Below, piece by piece: positions 62,735 to 64,000 of a stretch of DNA of 64,000 nucleotides. Source of the DNA: Opitutaceae bacterium (GTDB lineage Bacteria > Verrucomicrobiota > Verrucomicrobiia > Opitutales > Opitutaceae); assembly GCA_027482185.1 (NCBI GenBank), contig JAIXWF010000013.1, forward strand, positions 1,550,001 to 1,614,000, written 5' to 3'. Position numbers and translations under genes: made by a program. The notes beneath the pieces are model-generated. The model had not been told where the DNA came from and did no database searches. It saw nothing but the letters and a program-made list of their open reading frames with translations. How positions within the stretch are numbered: the first letter of the stretch is position 1; each line of letters opens with the position of its first letter.

Positions 62735-64000
62735 CTGCCTGCGGCTGCCGCCGCGGGCTTCGCCGCCGCGGGCCCCCGGCCGTAGAGCTCGCCGAGGGTG
62801 CGCAGGTATGCGGCGGTGTTGGCGTGCAGAGCCTGCAGTTGTTCGGGCCGGTAGCGCCACGTCCAGTTGCCCTGGCTCTGGCCCGGGGTGTTGAAGCGGG
62901 CCTCGGACCCGAGGTTCAGCAGGTCCTGCAGCGGGAAGACGGCGAGGTTGGGGACGGACGCGTAGGCCGAGCGCAGGAAGTCCCAGCCGATTTCCTGGCC
63001 GCCGATGCGGAAGTAGCGCCGCACGTGGTCCCGCGTTTTCTCGTCGGCCGTCGCGTACCAGCCGAGGGTGGTGTCGTTGTCATGCGTACCCGGATACACC
63101 ACGGAATTCGGCTTCTGGTTGTGCGGCAGGTAAAGATTGTCGGAGCCGCCGCCGAAGGCGAACTGCAGCACTGCCATGCCGGGCAGGCCCGTGGCCTCGC
63201 GCAGCGCGATGGTCGCGGGCGTGAGCAGGCCGAGATCCTCGGCGATCAGCTTCGCGTCGGGCAGGGCGCGCCGGATCGCGTGGAAGAGATCGAGGCCGGG
63301 ACCCGTTTTCCATTGTCCGGTGCGCGCGTTGGGCGCGCCGGCCGGCACGGACCAGTAGGCCTCGAAGCCGCGGAAATGGTCGATGCGGACGATGTCGCAG
63401 AGTTCGAAGTTCGCGCGCAGGCGCTCGATCCACCACGCGTAGCCCTGGGCGGCATGGGCGGCCCAGTCGTAGAGGGGATTGCCCCAGAGCTGGCCGTCGG
63501 CGGAGAAGTAGTCCGGCGGCACGCCCGCGACCGCCGTGGGGCGAAGCGTCTTGCGGTCCAGTTGGAACAGCTGCGGGGCGCTCCAGACATCCGCGCTGTC
63601 GAGGGCGGTGAAGATCGGCGTGTCGCCGATGAGTTGGATTCCGAGCTGGGCGGCGCGGCCGCGCACGCGGGCCCACTGGCCGAAAAACAGATACTGGATG
63701 AAAGCGTAGGCCTCGGCCCGGATCTCGACCGTTCGCGCGAGCTCCGACGTTTGGGCGGAGGCGAGGGAACGCACCGCTTCGGGCCACAGCCACCACGGCT
63801 GGCCTTTGAAGTGATCCTTGAGGGCGGAGAACAGCGTGTAGCCGGGCAGCCAGGATTCGTTGCGCCGGCAGAAGGCGGCGAAGTCGCCGTAGGGCAGCGC
63901 GGGCTTGCTCTGGCGCCGCCAGGATTCGTGCGCGGCGAACAGGAGCGGCAGCTTGCGTTCGTAGAGCGCGCCGAAGTCGACGTGGTACTGGGGCAGGCGC
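62731..64000 (-). CDS. malQ: 4-alpha-glucanotransferase MalQ (N-terminus beyond window)
   Basis: 422 residues of a GH77 amylomaltase are visible; the frame is open to the right edge, so the first part is missing. Landmarks: GDTPIFTALDSADVWSAPQL, the nucleophile Asp in VRIDHFRGFEAYWSVPAG, the acid/base Glu in KLIAEDLGLLTP and the stabilising Asp in YPGTHDNDTTLGWY. It transfers maltodextrin segments between glucans in glycogen and maltose metabolism. The C-terminus has a short Pro/Ala tail ending AAAAGS. Oriented toward oleB (convergent). Confidence 0.96.
   Translation of the reverse strand, partial: RLPQYHVDFGALYERKLPLLFAAHESWRRQSKPALPYGDFAAFCRRNESWLPGYTLFSALKDHFKGQPWWLWPEAVRSLASAQTSELARTVEIRAEAYAFIQYLFFGQWARVRGRAAQLGIQLIGDTPIFTALDSADVWSAPQLFQLDRKTLRPTAVAGVPPDYFSADGQLWGNPLYDWAAHAAQGYAWWIERLRANFELCDIVRIDHFRGFEAYWSVPAGAPNARTGQWKTGPGLDLFHAIRRALPDAKLIAEDLGLLTPATIALREATGLPGMAVLQFAFGGGSDNLYLPHNQKPNSVVYPGTHDNDTTLGWYATADEKTRDHVRRYFRIGGQEIGWDFLRSAYASVPNLAVFPLQDLLNLGSEARFNTPGQSQGNWTWRYRPEQLQALHANTAAYLRTLGELYGRGPAAAKPAAAAAGS

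Overview
The window is a gene-dense, very GC-rich bacterial chromosome segment with no rRNA, tRNA, CRISPR array, insertion sequence or phage gene that I can see. The gene content points to a flagellated member of the Verrucomicrobia, most likely an Opitutales/Opitutaceae relative. The reasons are a DUF6807 protein next to an MFS carrier, OleA/OleB hydrocarbon enzymes, secreted sugar-isomerase-like and esterase/SMP-30 proteins, and multi-PAS hybrid kinases. This is inference from family content; no marker gene settles it.

Positions 1-27.5 kb are a nearly complete flagellar locus, all on the + strand. Block 1 is fliI (5'-truncated by the window edge), fliJ, a MotE-like gene, fliK, flgD, flgE, fliL, fliM, fliN, fliO, fliP, fliQ and fliR. 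Block 2 is flhB, flhA, flhF, a small membrane protein, fliA, motA, motB and a small Cys-containing protein. Block 3 is flgF, flgG, flgA, flgH, flgI, flgJ, flgN, flgK, flgL, fliW, csrA and fliC, closed by a strong intrinsic terminator. Canonical sigma-54 (-24/-12) promoters sit a few bases upstream of flhB and flgF. An 18-bp exact copy of the flhB promoter core lies inside fliK. A 35-bp element at the same distance upstream of flhB and flgF looks like an activator (enhancer) site. The hierarchy appears to be sigma-54 for structural blocks, with FliA and FliW/CsrA also encoded. fliD, fliS, flgM and flhG are absent from the window.

Positions 27.6-44.2 kb hold a DUF6807 protein, an MFS transporter, alaS and a signalling group: a membrane-bound five-PAS hybrid kinase (minus strand), then a five-PAS kinase, a single-domain receiver and a REC-PAS-kinase-REC hybrid in one overlapping + strand operon. 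Positions 44.3-53.5 kb are metabolic and accessory: leuB, a metallo-beta-lactamase-fold hydrolase overlapping ribD, a secreted esterase/SMP-30 fusion, an ECF42-type sigma factor with its YCII/DGPF partner and a matching promoter, a BtpA-family protein, and galE.

Positions 53.6-62.6 kb form the most unusual non-flagellar region: a lipid-type gene set with KAS II, a dedicated acyl carrier protein, two CrtI-like FAD oxidoreductases, a FabZ-type dehydratase, FabI, OleA and OleB. It is interrupted by a secreted TIM-barrel protein. OleC and OleD are not next to it. The window ends in a partial malQ on the minus strand.

Across the window, short strictly phased microrepeats recur: heptads of NNNTCAA/G type, heptads of NNTTCCG type, and nonamers of CACNGAGNN type. 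They often sit directly against start or stop codons and in one case inside the alaS reading frame. Together with the sigma-54 architecture and the lipid cluster, these are the features most worth a second look.
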